Shown here: piece after piece, positions 28,901-37,910 of the stretch
Layout: each line of letters begins with the position of its first letter
Numbering within the stretch: position 1 is the first letter of the stretch
Source of the DNA: CAXBNB01 sp049115735
GTDB lineage: Bacteria > Bacteroidota > Bacteroidia > Cytophagales > Cyclobacteriaceae
Length of the DNA: 64,000 nt
Assembly: GCA_049115735.1 (NCBI GenBank)
Contig: JAGDZP010000013.1
Location: 1-64,000, forward strand
Direction of reading: 5' to 3'
Translations under genes and position numbers: made by a program
The notes under the pieces: generated by a model
Seen by the model: the letters and a program-made list of their open reading frames with translations, nothing else
The model's database searches: none
What the model was told of the DNA's origin: nothing

Positions 28901-31900
28901 GTTGGAGCCGGAGTGATCTCTGAAGTTGAGGTCAAAGCAGATGTAAACTTGGGATTAGCTTTGAATACCAGTCACACAGCCAGAGGTCAAAGTGTAAATA
29001 CCATAACGGCGACTAAAAAATGGTCGACAAGCGGAGACGTAGGATTTGTTAATGCTCCTGGAGATGTATTTGTAGGGCACTCCACGAACATAGTCTATGG
29101 CCAGGCGGTATCCTTACAACCAGTTCCATCGACAGATCAGGAATGTGCTGATGACAATTGCGGTACAGTACTAAATGGTGACTTTAAGCTGGGACCAAGG
29201 ACAGGCCTAAGATTGAATCCGGAATTTGGGACTATGTTTATTTATACTCAAACACACATCGAAAATTCGTTGATTCCAAATTTGAAGGATATTAGAAATA
29301 GCCTCCTCTCATATTCTTCTAATCCTGAAAGCGTAGTAGCCGACGATGAAGTGATTTACTTATCGCTTGTATCACCTGAAGATGAGCGTTTTGGTAGTGC
29401 AAACTATAATATCCCAAATTGGGGCGAGTCGGCAACAGTTGATATTGGAGTTGGGCCTAGTTACAAAATACTGATTCCAGATGGTATGGATACAGATATT
29501 GTATCAGACACCATTGCCTATTTCAACAAGCAGATAGAAGGTTGGGAAAGAGTGCTTGAAGAAAATGAACGAATCAAGGTACAAGCCCAATTATCAGAGA
29601 ATATATCTTTTGATGGGGGTACATCATTTTCAAGTTCAGAAAAAATAGAGTCTGCTTCTTCATTTTCCTATGATTTCAATGTTGGTATTACAGCAAGCAT
29701 GGGGGGATCCGTTGGTGTGAAGGCACTAGGGATTGGAACTGAAATAAGTATGTCTCAAAGCTTGAAAATGGGTTCTACTTCAGGAGAAGGAAGCTCAGTG
29801 TCCAATTCAACAACATACGGATATGTATTGGCCGACGGTCAAAAATCCGGGAGCACACCTGATTATTATTCCATAGATGTGAAAACTCCTGAAGATGGGT
29901 ACGGGCCTGTATTTGTTACACGTGCCGGTGTAACTAGTTGTCCTTTCGAAGGTGAAGATCAGACGAAGTATTTCGAGCCTGGCAATCATATTTTGAATCA
30001 TGCTACTATCCAGGTAGAAAAACCGGAAATCACAATTGTGAATCCATTGGTAGCCAATGTGCCCTCTAATAGAGCAGCTGAAATTTTACTTGAATTGAAA
30101 AACAATTCTGAAAGTGAAACAGATGTTTTTTACACTCTAAAAGTTGATGATCAATCCAATTTCAATGGAGCAATTTTGTCCATTGATGGATCAGTGCTTA
30201 CCGGTGATGGTCGAGGGATTTTGGTTCCAGCTGGAACTACAGTTTCCAAGATTCTAAAAGTGAATAAAGGATCTGATGATATTAACGACTATGAAGATAT
30301 CGTCTTGATATTAAGTTCTCAGTGCGATGGCAAAATCAAAGATTCTCAATCCTTCTCTGTTTACTTCCAGCCTGGATGTTCTGATATCAGCCTTGTTTCT
30401 CCAGTGGACCAGTGGGTATTAAATACTAATACTATTCCTGAGAAATTCCAGAATGTTGTTTTTAACAACTACGATCTTCAAAACAGTCAATTCAAGTATG
30501 CCAAGTTTCAGTATAAGGCATCTAGCAGCTCACTATGGCTGACCAATATGATTTTCTATAATCCGTTGTTGGTTGATCAGACTGAGTTTGATGAATTGGA
30601 CGAGCCGAAAGCGTGGATTGATGTATCAGGTTCAACGCTTTACCAGTGGGACATGAGCGACTTACCTGATAGGAGATATGACGTCCAGGTTGTTTCGGTT
30701 TGTGAATTGGGACCTGGTCAAACGGCAGAAACACCAACCGAAACGCATTCGGGAGTAAAAGATACAAAGCGACCAGTTGCATTTGGTGCACCTCAACCTG
30801 CGGATGGTATTTTATCAGCCAATGATGAGATCATGATACAATTTGATGAAACCATCGAAGCTGGACTTCTGACTCCATTCAACTTTTCCGTTCAAGGAGT
30901 ATTGAATTCTGCGGAAATAAATCACAGTACAAGTGTGAATTTCGATGGAGTCAATGACTACATGAAAATAGCAGATGGTTTGAGTTTGGAAAATAGGTCT
31001 TTCACCATAGAATTTTGGATTAAAAGGGGTGATTTTGGTAGAAATCAAATAGTCTATTCCAAAGGTTATAAAGCCAGTGATGTATTCGAAATGGGATTTA
31101 ATTCTTCAAATAATTTCTACCTAAATGTCGGTGGACAGATCATCACTTCAGCAAATACCTTCACAGATCTCGGTTGGAACCATTATGCAGTGGTTTATGC
31201 CAAAGAATCTAACACGATAAGTGCCTACATGAATGATGAAGTGGTATTTGATCAGGAGTTAATCTCCAATGAATTTACGGGTGATGGAATAATTGCCATC
31301 GGCAAATCTGAAATTAGTAATGGCAGATTCCTAAGTGGCAATATCCATGAATTGAGGATTTGGGCAAAAGCTCGACAGCTTGGTGATATTTATGCGAAAA
31401 TGAGTCAAACCCTTACCGGTTCTGAAGTAGGCCTGGTTGGATACTGGAAAATGGAAGAAGCAAGGGGCAACAAAGCTTTCGATCTGGCCAGGTTCAGACA
31501 TGCAATATTGTTTGCAGATTGGGAAGTTTCACCAAAAGGTCAAGCTTACGGTTTTGATGGTGTCGATGACTATCTTGAATTAAACTCCGGAAGTTCCATA
31601 ATTGTGACTGGTGAAATGGATTTTACAATAGAGTTTTGGTTCAAAGGAGCTTCTCAAAGTAACTCAGTCTTGTTTTCCAGTGGAAAAGGTGATGGTACTG
31701 ACGAGTTCAACAATCCGGCCAATAGCTTGAGCATCGGATTCGATGAAAGCGGTGAAATTCAATTCCTTAACAACGGCGAAAGCATGCAGGTTGCTGGTGA
31801 TTACCTCGATGATGACTGGCATCATTTTGCCTTTACTTTGTTGAGACAATCTAATGCAAATATTTTCATTGATGGTGAACAAAAAGCGACATCACTGAGC

Positions 31901-34267
31901 AGTAATTTCGGAGGATTGTCAGGAGCTACAATGTGGCTCGGAGCAAGGGGATACAAAATAAGTACCGTCAACTCAACAAGAGATCAGTTCTTCAATGGTC
32001 AAATTGATGATTTCCGTGTTTGGAATCTTGGTAAAAAATCAGATCAGGTTAACCTAAATATCAACTCCAGATTACAGGGAGATGAAATAGGTTTGATTGG
32101 ATATTATCCATTCGAATACTATGAAACGGTTAATGGAATCAAAATCATGAATTCCACATTGGCCGATCAATGGGAGAACCCATTCGGACCAAATGGCGGA
32201 GAAGCAGTTTCATTCGGTGGTGCTGACTTCACACAAGATGCACCAAATATCAAAGATGCCCGGCCTGTCGATAAGATAGATTTTGATTGGGCGGTGAATG
32301 ATGACAAAATTATCATCACACCATCTAATAGTTTTACTTCTCTCATCGAACAAACGGTTTTGGAAATTACTATTCAAAATGTGGAAGACATCTATGAGAA
32401 TAGACTGGCTTCTCCAGTGACCTGGACAGCATTTGTAGATAGAAATCAGCTCAAATGGGGTACAGAGAAAATCATTGCCAAGAAGGAGGTCTACGAACCA
32501 TTTACATTCAAAGTGGATGTTGTAAATCATGGGGGTACTGAGACGAACTATTCCATCGACAACTTGCCATTGTGGCTTAGTGCAAGTCCGTCTAGCGGAG
32601 TGATGTCCCCGGCATCAACTGTAACTATAACATTCACAGTCGATGAAGGCCTGAATACGGGCTATTATCTTGAAGATGTCTATCTGAGTTCTGATTTCGG
32701 TTTTGACGAGAAACTGACTATCGATTTACAGGTGACCTCTCCAGAGCCGGATTGGAATACTAATCCAAATGATTTTCAATTTTCCATGAACTTGATCGCT
32801 CAGCTGGAAATAGCAGATGTCATTTCTACTGATTTGAATGATCGTGTTGCCGCATTTGTGAATGATACCATTCGTGGAGATGCAAATATAATCTACATTG
32901 AAACGCTGGATTTGTATGAGGTATACCTTGATATATATAGTAATGTTGAAAACGGGGAATCAATTGAATTGCGTGTTTGGGATGCTGATAAAGGTGTTGA
33001 ATATAGAAATGCCTTGCCGAATCTAACTTTTGAATCTAATACGATAGTTGGAACGCCAAGCAATCCAGAATTGATTATAGCCGGAGAGATAAGTGTTCAA
33101 AAAATTGATTTTAAATCTGGTTGGAATTGGTCATCTATAAACATCGAATCTCAGAGTCTGCAGGACATCAACTATCTGATGCGTAATGTCACTGCCAAAT
33201 CTGGAAACCAAATCAAGAGCATTGACAAATTTGATGTCTATACAGAAGGGATTGGCTGGGCTGGAACGTTGACTAGAAATGGTGGCTTGGAAACCGGAGC
33301 AATGTATCTGTTTAACCTGAGTCAGGCAGGAAGTATTGAAGTAACGGGAACAACTGCAGCTTCTGACAAAAAAATTGATATTAACACAGGTTGGAACTGG
33401 CTTGGTTTTTTGCCCAGGTTCAATATGAATATTAATGAAGCGTTTGCATTCTTCAATCCGACCAATGGAGATATCATTAAAAGTCAATTTGCATTCGCGG
33501 TATATGATGAAAACATAGGTTGGACAGGAAGTTTGAAAAACCTCGAACCGAGTAAAGGATATCTAATGAAGTCAGCTAAGGCAGATGTATTTACATATCC
33601 CGAATCAACTTTTCTGGGCAACCGTAGTGGCAACTCAGAACCAAAGGATGTTGTAGACTATCAACTCAAAGAGTTTGATAAATATGAGCATCCATATAAC
33701 ATGTCTCTGATAGCTGAGATCGGTAGTGGCGATAATAGCGAATACATAGTAGAGGCCTATGCTGGAGAAAACCTGAGAGGAGTAGTTGAGCCGACTACTA
33801 TGGCAGATGGCAGGACACTGTATTTTATGATAATATATGGAGATGCCTCTCCTGATGAGATCACATTCAAGGCCATTGATATAGATACTGACAGTGAGTA
33901 TGTATTGGATCAAACAACCTCTTTTATTCCAAACAATCCGTTGGGTAGAGTTGCTGCACCATTTCTGTTTACTGGGATAGATCAGATTACTGCAATTGAA
34001 GATAAGTTGGATGCTGTTCAGATTTATCCCAATCCATTTACTAATTCGCTGAAAGTCCTAATTCCAAAAACGAATTCGACTGCACCTGAAATAGTGCTAA
34101 CCGACTTGGCTGGAAGAATTTTGGGTGAATTTGATGTAAAAGCAGCAAATAAAGGCTGGTCATTGGAAATAGATGACTCAAGAGTCAAACTGACACCTGG
34201 CATTTATTTAATCAATATCCATCAGGATGATGTAGTTAGATCCTTCAGAGTAATTAAAGAAAATTAA
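25925..34267 (+). CDS. Giant LamG-domain surface protein with T9SS type A sorting domain
   Basis: 2780 residues with a Sec signal (LLSSSAMAQ). Three LamG/concanavalin-like domains are seen at about residues 209-395, 1670-1848 and 1873-2062 (each with an NGDDAYLSM- or DGVNDYMKI-like start and an IDDFRVWNLG- or DEIRLWNYA-like end). The centre (about 970-1310) has Ser/Thr- and Gly-rich alternating segments. The C-terminal third holds an AAF-dt-RG module (about 2275-2385, copied again at about 2587-2680) and two tandem GWNW modules (about 2389-2558). The last about 85 residues are a type A sorting domain (IYPNPFTNSLKV, then LTPGIYLINI). It should be secreted by T9SS and attached to the surface. 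The next gene begins 1 base after the stop. Confidence 0.88.
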   Translation: MKKYKLIVFFVMLLSSSAMAQKYTVHSFGYLGGQSNAVLGEQDSIIVNVSGGNVIATDKFHLLLQDKAQAMVGFPPMISYFPPVFDGDPFISKGYFSDYVQLKWSVISQQDRISRIKVYRKPLGFQGDSLLIATLAQDDFSYRDEYAEKGVLYKYTIYAEGIADDLRIGNVNFVEGVGFAFPFGTVAGRITYEGGTAVAGVQVLAETDGNLGGKSMYFNGDDAYLSMNHLVNDNELELNEGFSIQLWTQYSGTNKGTLFSKGSQYELAYESGNLTFTVAGSTLSMPYEHPVDSFFHVTAVYDAIEGLSLYVREDDYAVDSAKLGGIAVPQKVRDQVYFGRNSAEENYYQGYVDEIRLWNYALTFEEADANFSRYLSGSEDGLSGYWKLNSGNGNGFYDFSREGYEFHENHGRVWRAEWSEVIPRQGQLAYRGVTDEEGNYVVRGFPYETSGSQYTFTPIFGVHTFEPTQQLRFVGDGASIHNSVDFEDVSSFPVTGTIKYRHSTFPVEGVSVLIDGNAAINQEGEIIVSDNLGRFNVDVPIGFHSLKLSKNGHVFEGEGRFPPKMGDDEIPVYDYQQPLAGIEFIDSTVVKLVGKVVGGPIEAEKALGFGLSKNNIGNALIGITSEKGYDITSSDSTAVYNERDIVTHTDFTTKFVAVYPDEATGEFVTYLPPEKYVVTGVTAGDYVFGDEHKVSVNLETVFEQTESHEEVVAALLLNGDQLPGYSPYDSADYDYFKSEVILDTTYISAGKNFTFEKKKDFILRVKPDIEVVNQDGLDIFGEKTYKYEDELREDDITLIDESDNYAFGHPVFFQQSRYNMFISVFEEYSNADTGESDRVPVKDGNIEIVNDFGINTDAETLKLDDRGKVRYSFGAGFPELNKNFTDDNLSFTRTMALTALTGENGTIRTTWRESDPFRAIVFGGVPQGNNFVTTGPNQIITILRDPPGSGSYAFLEKGSTATSTVSWGSEISSASSVNAKLSLGPKVVTWAGVGAGVISEVEVKADVNLGLALNTSHTARGQSVNTITATKKWSTSGDVGFVNAPGDVFVGHSTNIVYGQAVSLQPVPSTDQECADDNCGTVLNGDFKLGPRTGLRLNPEFGTMFIYTQTHIENSLIPNLKDIRNSLLSYSSNPESVVADDEVIYLSLVSPEDERFGSANYNIPNWGESATVDIGVGPSYKILIPDGMDTDIVSDTIAYFNKQIEGWERVLEENERIKVQAQLSENISFDGGTSFSSSEKIESASSFSYDFNVGITASMGGSVGVKALGIGTEISMSQSLKMGSTSGEGSSVSNSTTYGYVLADGQKSGSTPDYYSIDVKTPEDGYGPVFVTRAGVTSCPFEGEDQTKYFEPGNHILNHATIQVEKPEITIVNPLVANVPSNRAAEILLELKNNSESETDVFYTLKVDDQSNFNGAILSIDGSVLTGDGRGILVPAGTTVSKILKVNKGSDDINDYEDIVLILSSQCDGKIKDSQSFSVYFQPGCSDISLVSPVDQWVLNTNTIPEKFQNVVFNNYDLQNSQFKYAKFQYKASSSSLWLTNMIFYNPLLVDQTEFDELDEPKAWIDVSGSTLYQWDMSDLPDRRYDVQVVSVCELGPGQTAETPTETHSGVKDTKRPVAFGAPQPADGILSANDEIMIQFDETIEAGLLTPFNFSVQGVLNSAEINHSTSVNFDGVNDYMKIADGLSLENRSFTIEFWIKRGDFGRNQIVYSKGYKASDVFEMGFNSSNNFYLNVGGQIITSANTFTDLGWNHYAVVYAKESNTISAYMNDEVVFDQELISNEFTGDGIIAIGKSEISNGRFLSGNIHELRIWAKARQLGDIYAKMSQTLTGSEVGLVGYWKMEEARGNKAFDLARFRHAILFADWEVSPKGQAYGFDGVDDYLELNSGSSIIVTGEMDFTIEFWFKGASQSNSVLFSSGKGDGTDEFNNPANSLSIGFDESGEIQFLNNGESMQVAGDYLDDDWHHFAFTLLRQSNANIFIDGEQKATSLSSNFGGLSGATMWLGARGYKISTVNSTRDQFFNGQIDDFRVWNLGKKSDQVNLNINSRLQGDEIGLIGYYPFEYYETVNGIKIMNSTLADQWENPFGPNGGEAVSFGGADFTQDAPNIKDARPVDKIDFDWAVNDDKIIITPSNSFTSLIEQTVLEITIQNVEDIYENRLASPVTWTAFVDRNQLKWGTEKIIAKKEVYEPFTFKVDVVNHGGTETNYSIDNLPLWLSASPSSGVMSPASTVTITFTVDEGLNTGYYLEDVYLSSDFGFDEKLTIDLQVTSPEPDWNTNPNDFQFSMNLIAQLEIADVISTDLNDRVAAFVNDTIRGDANIIYIETLDLYEVYLDIYSNVENGESIELRVWDADKGVEYRNALPNLTFESNTIVGTPSNPELIIAGEISVQKIDFKSGWNWSSINIESQSLQDINYLMRNVTAKSGNQIKSIDKFDVYTEGIGWAGTLTRNGGLETGAMYLFNLSQAGSIEVTGTTAASDKKIDINTGWNWLGFLPRFNMNINEAFAFFNPTNGDIIKSQFAFAVYDENIGWTGSLKNLEPSKGYLMKSAKADVFTYPESTFLGNRSGNSEPKDVVDYQLKEFDKYEHPYNMSLIAEIGSGDNSEYIVEAYAGENLRGVVEPTTMADGRTLYFMIIYGDASPDEITFKAIDIDTDSEYVLDQTTSFIPNNPLGRVAAPFLFTGIDQITAIEDKLDAVQIYPNPFTNSLKVLIPKTNSTAPEIVLTDLAGRILGEFDVKAANKGWSLEIDDSRVKLTPGIYLINIHQDDVVRSFRVIKEN
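33091..33600 (+). repeat. Two tandem GWNW modules in the LamG protein
   Basis: Two copies of about 80-90 codons, 33091-33360 and 33367-33600, share the order KIDFKSGWNW / KIDINTGWNW, then FDVYTEGIGWAG / FAVYDENIGWTG, then a hydrophobic GAMYLFNL / GYLMKSA end. They are protein-level repeats of unknown function between two copies of the AAF-RG module. Confidence 0.7.
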
Positions 34268-34268
34268 G

Positions 34269-36407
34269 ATGAAACGATATATTATAATTTCCTTGATTGC
34301 ATTAGTATGTATGCAAGGGCTTATGGCCTCAATTCCAAATTGGACGGTGAACTCTGCTGACTATAGCAACTCTATGTCTATGGTTGGAGCCATAAAAATT
34401 AATGGCCAGGAATCCCTGGATGAAAATGATATGATTGCAGCTTTCATTGATGGAGAGTTGCGAGGAGTGGCTCAGGTTCAATTAGAACAAGCCGTGAATC
34501 GATACATAGCATTTCTGATTATCTATAGTAATCAGAGTGGTGGAGAAATTACTTTTAAGCTGTATGATGCCAGTGCAGATGCTGAGTTAAGTGCTTACAA
34601 TACTTCCAATTTTGCAATCAATGGATTGAAAGGTGATTTGGCCAATCCGATCGTATGGTCAGATGTATTGTTGAAAAGTGAAAATGATATAACCGCTTTT
34701 TCATTTGCTGGAAGTGATGGGGATGCTATCATCGATGCTGAAACGATAAAGTTACCGGTCACATATTCAACGGATCGTTCAACCCTGTCGGCAACATTCA
34801 CTGCATCAGAAGGGGCCACAGTTTGGGTAGCTGATGTTCAGCAAGTATCAGGAGAATCTGCGAATGATTTCAGTGAGCCTGTGGTTTTTACAGTTGTATC
34901 TGAAGATGAACAGCATAGTAAGTCTTACAGTGTTGAAGTCTTCAATACGAATAATCCTCCTACAGATATTAATTTGGACATTTCCACAATTGATGAAAAT
35001 AAGGCTGAATTGAGCAATGTGGGGTCGCTTCTTGTTGAAGATGATGATGAAGTCCACATATATTCCTTTGCAGACGGATTGGGCGACAATGACAATGATC
35101 TGTTTAAAATTATTGATGATCAGTTTATAGCCAGACGAACCTTCGATTTCGAGATTAAAAACGTTTATTCTGTACGGTTAAAGGTAAAAGATAGTGCTGG
35201 TCAGGAATATATAAAAATTCTTGAAATCAATGTAAATGATGTCAATGAGAAGCCAACGGACATTGTGGCAAGCGATGTTTTGTTAGATGAAGATACTCCT
35301 CTGCAATCGACTATTGCCATTTTATCTACAGTTGATGAAGATGAAAATGATACGTTTATCTATTCACTCTCAGAATCCTTTGAAGACAATGCTTTCTTCT
35401 CAGTAGTTGATAATGAACTGATCTCGGCTACTACATTCAATTATGAAGAAAAGGATGAATATTCACTTCGAATAATTGTAAAGGATGCTGGTGATAACCT
35501 CTTTGAAAAAAGTATTGTGCTCTCAGTTGTGGATAAAGGAGACCAGCCTACCAATATTCTAATCAATTCAGTTGAAATCGAAGAAGAATTACCAAAAGGA
35601 AGCATAATTGGAGTATTTAATACAGTGGATGAAGATGTGCAAGATGAGTTTGCTTATAGCATGTCGGAAGGAGAGGGAGATACAGATAACAGTCATTTTG
35701 GTATAGATGGTAACAGGCTGGTCAGCAGGACAGTTTTTGATGCTGAAACGGAAACATCCTATTCAGTGAGAGTAAAGTCAGAGGACTCAAAAGGCAATGC
35801 AATTAGCAAAAGCTATGCGATTACTGTTTTGCAAGTCAATGAAGTGCCAGAAATTGAGTCTCAGTTATTTTCAGTTCCAGAGAGAAGTTCACCGGGTACA
35901 TCAGTTGGAGCAGTTTTGGCAACTGATGTTGATGGTGACCAATTAATATATACCATAATGGGTTCAGGTGGTCCTTTTAGCATTGATCCATCTTCTGGCG
36001 AAGTTTCAGTATCAGTAGAAGCCATTGATTATGAGGAGGTATCTTCCTATAGATTGGAAATACAAGTGGCAGATCCCGGAGGGTTATTGGCTTATGCAGA
36101 AATCACAATTGATATAGAAGATGTAATTGAATCTGAATTTCCGTTACCGGCCAATGATTTCATTTCGGCCAATGGTGACGGCTTCAATGATCTGTTTCTT
36201 GTTCAAAATGTGAGCCTGTATCAAAGCTACACCCTCGCGATTTTCAACAATTCGGGTACGGAAGTGTATTCCAAGACTGGGTATGACAATACCTGGTCAG
36301 GAACGGATAATTCAGGGCATGATTTAGCTCCCGGGATTTACTATTATTCATTTATCAGTCCTAGTAACCCTATCAGTTTTAGGGGTTCATTAACACTTGT
36401 AAGATAA
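34269..36407 (+). CDS. Cadherin-like surface protein with T9SS type B sorting domain
   Basis: 712 residues with a Sec signal (ALVCMQGLMAS). Residues about 22-130 are the AAF-dG-lRG module that also occurs twice in the preceding LamG protein. A cadherin-like beta-sandwich of the DUF5018 kind follows (about 137-225; ITAFSF to YSVEVFN), then four cadherin-like repeats (about 228-620, with DVNEKPTDIV and QVNEVPEI linkers). The last about 85 residues are a type B sorting domain (ISANGDGFNDLFLV, then LAPGIYYYSF). It is packed 1 base after the LamG gene and 4 bases before a PorP/SprF gene, so these are surely cotranscribed and the PorP/SprF protein is its likely export partner. Confidence 0.88.
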   Translation: MKRYIIISLIALVCMQGLMASIPNWTVNSADYSNSMSMVGAIKINGQESLDENDMIAAFIDGELRGVAQVQLEQAVNRYIAFLIIYSNQSGGEITFKLYDASADAELSAYNTSNFAINGLKGDLANPIVWSDVLLKSENDITAFSFAGSDGDAIIDAETIKLPVTYSTDRSTLSATFTASEGATVWVADVQQVSGESANDFSEPVVFTVVSEDEQHSKSYSVEVFNTNNPPTDINLDISTIDENKAELSNVGSLLVEDDDEVHIYSFADGLGDNDNDLFKIIDDQFIARRTFDFEIKNVYSVRLKVKDSAGQEYIKILEINVNDVNEKPTDIVASDVLLDEDTPLQSTIAILSTVDEDENDTFIYSLSESFEDNAFFSVVDNELISATTFNYEEKDEYSLRIIVKDAGDNLFEKSIVLSVVDKGDQPTNILINSVEIEEELPKGSIIGVFNTVDEDVQDEFAYSMSEGEGDTDNSHFGIDGNRLVSRTVFDAETETSYSVRVKSEDSKGNAISKSYAITVLQVNEVPEIESQLFSVPERSSPGTSVGAVLATDVDGDQLIYTIMGSGGPFSIDPSSGEVSVSVEAIDYEEVSSYRLEIQVADPGGLLAYAEITIDIEDVIESEFPLPANDFISANGDGFNDLFLVQNVSLYQSYTLAIFNNSGTEVYSKTGYDNTWSGTDNSGHDLAPGIYYYSFISPSNPISFRGSLTLVR

Positions 36408-36411
36408 GATT

Positions 36412-37782
36412 ATGAAAAAGTTTTTTTTAACACTCGCAATAATTGGATTGACTCTAAGTGTTCATAGTCAATCCATCATTAATAAAAATTTGTACATAGC
36501 AAACCCGGCTGGCTTAAACCCTGCTTATATGGGGACTCAGGGAAAACTTTTTTTAGGTTTCCAAACGAGTATCTCAGGCAACAATGAACTTGCTTTACCG
36601 ACTTACACATCTATTAATGTTCATGGATCAGTTTTCGAAAACCTTGGACTTGGTGCGAACTTTTTGTCGGAAAAACAAGGTCCATTTTCACTAACTATGG
36701 CTGATGTAGGTTCGTCATACATGGTGTCATTTGACGAGAAACAAAGCCTGAGATTTGGCATGTCAGTAGGTTTTCTTCGCCAGACCTTAAATCCTTCGGC
36801 ATATACCACCAACAATTACGTAGATCAGAATGATCCATTTCTAAATGGTGATTTTTATGACAACACGAGGGTAAAAATGGGAGCTGGATTTTTGTATCAA
36901 AATGGAAACTTTGAATTAGGAGTAGGTACGCCATACCTATTTAGAGGCGGAGAGTCTTTCAACAAATCTGCTAATTTCAATGCCGGATATACCTGGGCTT
37001 TTCAAGGTGATAAATTCAAATTCAATCCATCGGTATTCTATCAGTTGAAAGATCAGGATTCGGATCTATATGATTTTAATATAAGAGGAATTTATATGGA
37101 TAAAGCCTGGCTGCAACTGGGGTATCGATCAAATAGCAGCCTAAACTTTTCCTTCGGACTTGCCACTGAGCTGTTTGACATTGGTTATAACTACAATTCG
37201 GCAATGGGCGATTTGAAAGAGATTAACTCCAACAATCACGAGATACTTATAGCATTTACGATTAAGCGAAAAAGCACTAAAAGATACACAAAATCTAGTA
37301 GAGCATCCGAAAGTTTTAGTGTTGTGAAAAGAGGAGAGATGGAGGAAAAATTTATCAAGCTTCATCAAAAATATGATTCACTCGCACAAATTGAATCATC
37401 TAGGCGAGATGATGAAAAGCTAAAAAGAGAAAAATTGCATACGGAGATCGAAAAAATCAGAGAGGAGCTGGGGATTGTGAGCTCTAACCTTGAATATGAA
37501 GAATCACGAGTAGTAAAAGAAGAGCTTACTTCAGACCGCTTGGCTATTGAACCTGGCAACTATGTCGTGGTGAGCACATGCAATTCTCTTTTGTGTGCTG
37601 AACAAGTGCAAGCAGATTTGAAGGAGGCTGGTGAAAATCATACAAGAATAGTCCTAAACAAGGCTAAAGGATTTTATTACATAGCTACTTCAAGGCATTC
37701 GAATTTCAAGGAAGCCTTGGGATCGATGGAACAAAAGCGTAAAACAGGATACCAGGATTCCTGGGTGCTGGTTTACAAATAG
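36412..37782 (+). CDS. PorP/SprF family protein with coiled coil and SPOR-like tail
   Basis: 456 residues, about 130-150 longer than a usual PorP/SprF protein. A Sec signal (LSVHSQ) precedes the family core (about 20-285): NLYIANPAGLNPAYMGTQGK, then barrel strands. Residues about 300-370 are charged and predicted coiled coil (EEKFIKLHQKYDSL to EEL). The last about 75 residues (PGNYVVVSTCNSLLCAEQVQ, FYYIATSRHSNFKEAL, DSWVLVYK) look like a SPOR peptidoglycan-binding domain. The core should act in T9SS export of the upstream type B protein. The tail could hold it to the cell wall, the job done by a separate OmpA protein in the 6919-9234 pair. The SPOR assignment is by pattern only. Confidence 0.82.
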   Translation: MKKFFLTLAIIGLTLSVHSQSIINKNLYIANPAGLNPAYMGTQGKLFLGFQTSISGNNELALPTYTSINVHGSVFENLGLGANFLSEKQGPFSLTMADVGSSYMVSFDEKQSLRFGMSVGFLRQTLNPSAYTTNNYVDQNDPFLNGDFYDNTRVKMGAGFLYQNGNFELGVGTPYLFRGGESFNKSANFNAGYTWAFQGDKFKFNPSVFYQLKDQDSDLYDFNIRGIYMDKAWLQLGYRSNSSLNFSFGLATELFDIGYNYNSAMGDLKEINSNNHEILIAFTIKRKSTKRYTKSSRASESFSVVKRGEMEEKFIKLHQKYDSLAQIESSRRDDEKLKREKLHTEIEKIREELGIVSSNLEYEESRVVKEELTSDRLAIEPGNYVVVSTCNSLLCAEQVQADLKEAGENHTRIVLNKAKGFYYIATSRHSNFKEALGSMEQKRKTGYQDSWVLVYK

Positions 37783-37814
37783 AAATAACCCGGAAATCTT
37801 TATTGATTGAGTCT

Positions 37815-37849
37815 AAGGGCGTGGAGAAATCTGCGTCCTTTTTATTTTT
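37815..37849 (+). terminator. Rho-independent terminator of the collar/LamG cluster
   Basis: Stem AAGGGCGT (37815-37822) pairs with GCGTCCTT (37833-37840) with G-T wobbles, loop of about 10 bases, followed by a T-rich run to 37849. It lies 32 bases after the PorP/SprF-SPOR stop. Confidence 0.75.
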
Positions 37850-37880
37850 ACTATAGGCAACTCCGTCCTGTGGGTTGACA

Positions 37881-37888
37881 TACCTTTG
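37881..37888 (+). promoter_or_regulatory. Candidate Bacteroidota -7 element for the DMT transporter gene
   Basis: TACCTTTG matches TAnnTTTG exactly and ends 22 bases before the ATG at 37911, right after a terminator. No TTG is seen at the expected -33 distance. Confidence 0.5.
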
Positions 37889-37910
37889 CGGGTTTAATTG
37901 TTGAAGGTAT

